Shown here: positions 33,038 to 35,539 of the stretch, piece after piece
Layout of the letters: every line of letters begins with the position of its first letter
Numbering within the stretch: the first letter of the stretch is position 1
Assembly (NCBI RefSeq): GCF_013362995.1
Contig: NZ_JABWDV010000458.1
Coordinates: 1 to 35,539 of the forward strand
Direction: 5' to 3'
From: Streptomyces sp. TRM64462
Lineage (GTDB): Bacteria > Actinomycetota > Actinomycetes > Streptomycetales > Streptomycetaceae
DNA length: 35,539 nt
The notes under the pieces: model-generated
Told to the model about the DNA's origin: nothing
Seen by the model: only the letters and a program-made list of their open reading frames with translations
Databases searched by the model: none
Position numbers and translations under genes: made by a program

Positions 33038-33706
33038 TCACCGCTCCTCGTCGAAGGCGTCGTCGCCCGGCCGCCGGAACCACGCCCGGGCCGCGCGGGC
33101 CACATGGTCCAGCGCGCCCGGCTCCTCGAACAGATGCGTCGCCCCCGGGACCACCTCCACCCGGTGCGGCACGCGGAGCTGCTCCGCGGCCTCCCGGTTC
33201 AGCCGCAGCACCTCCGGATCCGCGCCCCCGACGATCAGCAGGACCGGTGCCGAGACCCGCGCCAGAGCGTCACCGGCCAGGTCCGGGCGGCCGCCCCGCG
33301 ACACCACCGACTGCACCCGTACGGGCCTGTCCGCGGCCGCCCGCAGGGCCGCCGCCGCGCCCGTGCTCGCGCCGAACAGGCCGATGACCAGGCGCTCCGT
33401 CGCCGGCTCGGCCGCGAGCCAGTCGATCGCCGCCGTCACCCGCGACGCGAGCAGATCGATGTCGAACCGGTGCTCCGCCGTCAGCAGGTCCCTGTGCTCC
33501 TCACGCTCCGTGAGCAGATCCAGCAGCAGTGTCCCCAGCCCCGCCTGCTGCAGCGCCCCGGCCACCGCGCGGTTGCGCGGACTGTGCCGCGAGCTGCCGC
33601 TGCCGTGCGCGAACACCACCAGGACCCGCCCCGACGTGGGCAGTGCCAGGTCACCGTGGAGCGCAGAGCCGTCGGCCGCCGGCAGAACGACCTCTTCGAG
33701 AATCAC
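33038..33706 (-). CDS. Dienelactone-hydrolase-like alpha/beta hydrolase
   Basis: The 222-residue protein has the alpha/beta-hydrolase layout: oxyanion region VVFAHGSGSSRHSPRNRAVA, nucleophile elbow GLFGASTGAAAAL with Ser114, acid residue region VGGADPEV and the C-terminal histidine in PGATHLFEEPG. There is no signal peptide, so it is cytoplasmic. GGAGGGAG 5 nt upstream identifies GTG 33706 as the start over upstream GTG codons. It is first in an operon with the phosphoribosyltransferase and divergent from the DUF2267 gene. Substrate unknown. Confidence 0.9.
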   Translation of the reverse strand: MILEEVVLPAADGSALHGDLALPTSGRVLVVFAHGSGSSRHSPRNRAVAGALQQAGLGTLLLDLLTEREEHRDLLTAEHRFDIDLLASRVTAAIDWLAAEPATERLVIGLFGASTGAAAALRAAADRPVRVQSVVSRGGRPDLAGDALARVSAPVLLIVGGADPEVLRLNREAAEQLRVPHRVEVVPGATHLFEEPGALDHVARAARAWFRRPGDDAFDEER

Positions 33707-33840
33707 GAGAACTCCCTCCTCACCACTCACTCCCCACCGAAACGGGTGCCCCCGTCCGTGGCGGCAAACGTGAGGGGGCGCTCCCACGGGGTACCGGGGA
33801 CGCGGCAGCGAAGAAACCGTCCTCACGTACGGGAGACGTC

Positions 33841-34296
33841 ATGGATCACGACACGTTCATCGGGCAGGTCCAGCACCGCGCCCACCTGGACAGCAGAGGA
33901 GCCGCCGAGACGGCGACGCGCGCCACGCTCGAAACGCTCGCCGAGCGCGTACCCGCCGGCCTCGCGGACAAGCTCGCGGCCCAGCTCCCACGGGAGGTCG
34001 GTGAGAACCTGCGCCGGGTGGCCACGGCCCCCGACCAGCCGGCCACCGGGATGCACATGAGCAACCGCGAGTTCTTCGAACGGGTCGCCACCCGCGCCCA
34101 GGCCAACACCGCGAAGGCCGCCCACGAGGCGCGCTGCGTCATGGAGGTCGTCAGCGAGGCCACCGGGGGCTCCCTGACGGAGAAGGTCCGCCAGTCCCTG
34201 GACCACGACCTGGCCGAGAGCCTCTTCGCGGGCAGCTCCGGCAACAGCTACCCCGGCGCAGGCGGAGCGGCAAGGGGAGGGGGCGGCCGGCGCTGA
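33841..34296 (+). CDS. DUF2267-family protein
   Basis: The 151-residue protein contains two DUF2267-type helical repeats: FIGQVQHRAHLDSRGAAETATRATLETLAERVP followed by LAAQLPREVGENLR, then FFERVATRAQANTAKAAHEARCVMEVVSEATGG and KVRQSLDHDLAESLF. The function is unknown; members are often found in stress-related gene groups with universal stress proteins and phosphoribosyltransferases. A Gly-rich tail ends the chain. GGGAG at 33831–33835 precedes the ATG. The 134-nt gap to the divergent hydrolase gene holds both promoters. Confidence 0.9.
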   Translation: MDHDTFIGQVQHRAHLDSRGAAETATRATLETLAERVPAGLADKLAAQLPREVGENLRRVATAPDQPATGMHMSNREFFERVATRAQANTAKAAHEARCVMEVVSEATGGSLTEKVRQSLDHDLAESLFAGSSGNSYPGAGGAARGGGGRR

Positions 34297-34327
34297 GCCC
34301 CGTCCCCTGAGCGAGGTACGTCTTCGA

Positions 34328-35425
34328 TCACCCCGCCGCGGGCGCGAGCGCGTGGCCCAGACCCGGCGTCTCCGGCAGGTCCACGTACCCGGTCCGCGCC
34401 GTGGCCGCGAAGGCCGCCGGGGCCAGCGGGTCCTCCGTCACCAGCAGCGGACCCACCAGGTCCGGCGGCACCGTGGCGTGCGGCAGCGCCGCCGACAGGT
34501 GGGCCGCCGCGAGCGTGGCGACGCCCAGCTCCGGCATCGTGCCGATCTTCACCGCCAGGCCGGCGGCCTCCGCGAGCGCCGCGACCTGGCGGGCCCGGTG
34601 CAGGCCGCCCACCTTCAGGATCTTGATGTTCAGCACGTCGGCCGCGCCCCGCCGTACGATCTCCAGCGCGTCGTGCGGCGACTGGAGCGACTCGTCCGCC
34701 ATCACCCGCACCCCGTCCGCCCGGCCGCGCAGGGCCGCGAGCCCGTCCAGGTCCCAGCGGGGCAGCGGCTGCTCGATCACGTCGAGTCCGGCGTCCGCGA
34801 GGCGGCCCACCGTGCGCGCCGCGTCCCCGGGCGCGTAGCCCTCGTTGGCGTCCAGCGACAGCTCGACCGACTCGGGAACCGCCTTCCGCACCGCCGTCAC
34901 CAGCGCCACGTCACGCTCCGGGTCCGTACCGCCCTTCAGCTTGACGTGCGGGAAGCCGAGCCGCGCGTAGCGCGCCGCCTCGTCCGCCGTCTCCTCCAGC
35001 GTGCCCAGGCCGACCACCCACGTCGTGGGCACCCGTGCGCCGGTCCTGCCCCCGCCCAGCAGCAGCTGGACCGGCCAGCCGACCGCCCGCGCCGCCAGGT
35101 CGTGCAGCGCCAGGTCCAGCGCGGCCTTGGCCAGGTGCTGCCCCCGGATCGCCGCGTCCATCGCGGTGTGCGCGCCCGCGAGGTCGCGCGGGTCGCGGCC
35201 GACGAGCGCGGGGCCGACATGCTCGGTGACCGCCGCGGTCAGCCCGGCGAGCGTCTCGCCCGTGTACGCGGTCATGGGCGACGCCTCGCCGAAGCCCCAC
35301 AGGCCGTCGTCGGTACGGACCTCCACGACCAGGCTGACCAGCTCCGGGCTCGTACCGCTGCTGATGGCGAAGGGGCGGCGGTAGGGGGCGCGGACGACAC
35401 GGGTACGGAACGAGGCGATCTTCAC
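34328..35425 (-). CDS. Enolase-superfamily muconate cycloisomerase/dipeptide epimerase-like enzyme
   Basis: The 365-residue protein has an N-terminal capping domain (RRPFAISSGTSPE … GEASPMTAYTGET) and a TIM-barrel with the muconate-lactonizing-enzyme residue set: acid/base lysines in VKLKGG (Lys162, Lys164), metal ligands Asp192 in LDANEGY, Glu218 in VIEQPLP and Asp244 in MADES, and Lys268 in LNIKILKVGG. This subgroup includes cycloisomerases, o-succinylbenzoate synthases and L-Ala-D/L-Glu-type dipeptide epimerases. Specificity cannot be settled; no catechol or menaquinone genes are nearby, which makes an epimerase plausible. GTG 35425 has GGAG 8 nt upstream; the longer frame runs into the repeat element. 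Confidence 0.9.
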   Translation of the reverse strand: MKIASFRTRVVRAPYRRPFAISSGTSPELVSLVVEVRTDDGLWGFGEASPMTAYTGETLAGLTAAVTEHVGPALVGRDPRDLAGAHTAMDAAIRGQHLAKAALDLALHDLAARAVGWPVQLLLGGGRTGARVPTTWVVGLGTLEETADEAARYARLGFPHVKLKGGTDPERDVALVTAVRKAVPESVELSLDANEGYAPGDAARTVGRLADAGLDVIEQPLPRWDLDGLAALRGRADGVRVMADESLQSPHDALEIVRRGAADVLNIKILKVGGLHRARQVAALAEAAGLAVKIGTMPELGVATLAAAHLSAALPHATVPPDLVGPLLVTEDPLAPAAFAATARTGYVDLPETPGLGHALAPAAG

Positions 35426-35444
35426 GGTGCGAGCTCCTGACGTG

Positions 35445-35526
35445 GTTCGGGGGCTCCGCCCCCGAACCCCCACATTTCAGCCCCTCCGGCGTTTGAGGAG
35501 CGGGGGTTCGGGGGCAGAGCCCCCGA
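35445..35526. repeat. Streptomyces intergenic repeat element with flanking hairpins
   Basis: Two hairpins, GTTCGGGGGC/GCCCCCGAAC (35445–35467, 3-nt loop) and TCGGGGGC/GCCCCCGA (35508–35526), flank a core CAGCCCCTCCGGCGTTTGAG at 35479–35498. I recognise this arrangement from many Streptomyces intergenic regions; I have not checked copy number here. It lies just upstream of the epimerase gene and may continue past the right edge. Confidence 0.7.
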
Positions 35527-35539
35527 TTCGGGAAGGGGC

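Noticed and set aside
33789..33794. GGGTAC as a sigma-B-type -10 element before the DUF2267 gene
   Set aside because: A GNNT -35 at 14–16 nt spacing is not present, so the hexamer alone is not enough.

Overview
The window is very GC-rich, with G or C at almost every third codon position. It carries iron boxes of the IdeR/DmdR type, an XRE–DUF397 regulator pair, a PptT-type phosphopantetheinyl transferase, a mycothiol glycosyltransferase and, at its right end, a hairpin-rich intergenic element of a kind I recognise from Streptomyces. It is almost certainly chromosomal DNA of a Streptomyces or a close relative. I see no tRNA, rRNA, CRISPR array, transposase or phage gene.

Region 1 (1–7.6 kb) looks like a one-carbon and methylamine catabolic block. 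It holds the end of a Rieske oxygenase of the glycine-betaine monooxygenase type, a ferredoxin-reductase-like flavoprotein, a GcvH-like protein without the lipoyl lysine, serine hydroxymethyltransferase, L-serine dehydratase, FdhD and an MshA-type glycosyltransferase. Read together, N-methyl compounds would be demethylated to glycine, glycine converted to serine and pyruvate, and released formaldehyde oxidised by mycothiol- and formate-dehydrogenase-dependent steps. The last link is inference. A phosphatase fragment lies downstream.

Region 2 (8–22.6 kb) is a metal-transport island. An iron-box-controlled family-5 binding lipoprotein with a fused OppB–OppC permease (no ATPase) is followed by a convergent secreted subtilase. 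Next come a second iron box with a complete siderophore importer (ATPase, lipoprotein, fused FecCD permease), a ZnuABC-type zinc importer, and a PacL-like DUF1490 protein with a CtpC-like P-type ATPase for metal efflux. Uptake and export systems therefore sit on one strand.

Region 3 (22.9–29 kb) holds regulators and envelope genes: an XRE/DUF5753 plus DUF397 pair, a DUF4190-type membrane protein, a NarL-type response regulator converging on two overlapping sensor-kinase genes (one catalytic, one degenerate), and a small secreted L,D-transpeptidase-like protein.

Region 4 (29–35.5 kb) holds a secreted beta-propeller phytase, a divergent PptT/PptH-like pair (phosphopantetheinyl transferase and metallophosphoesterase), a phosphoribosyltransferase plus alpha/beta-hydrolase operon divergent from a DUF2267 gene, and an enolase-superfamily epimerase/cycloisomerase ending at the repeat element. 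Strong hairpin terminators separate several of these units.
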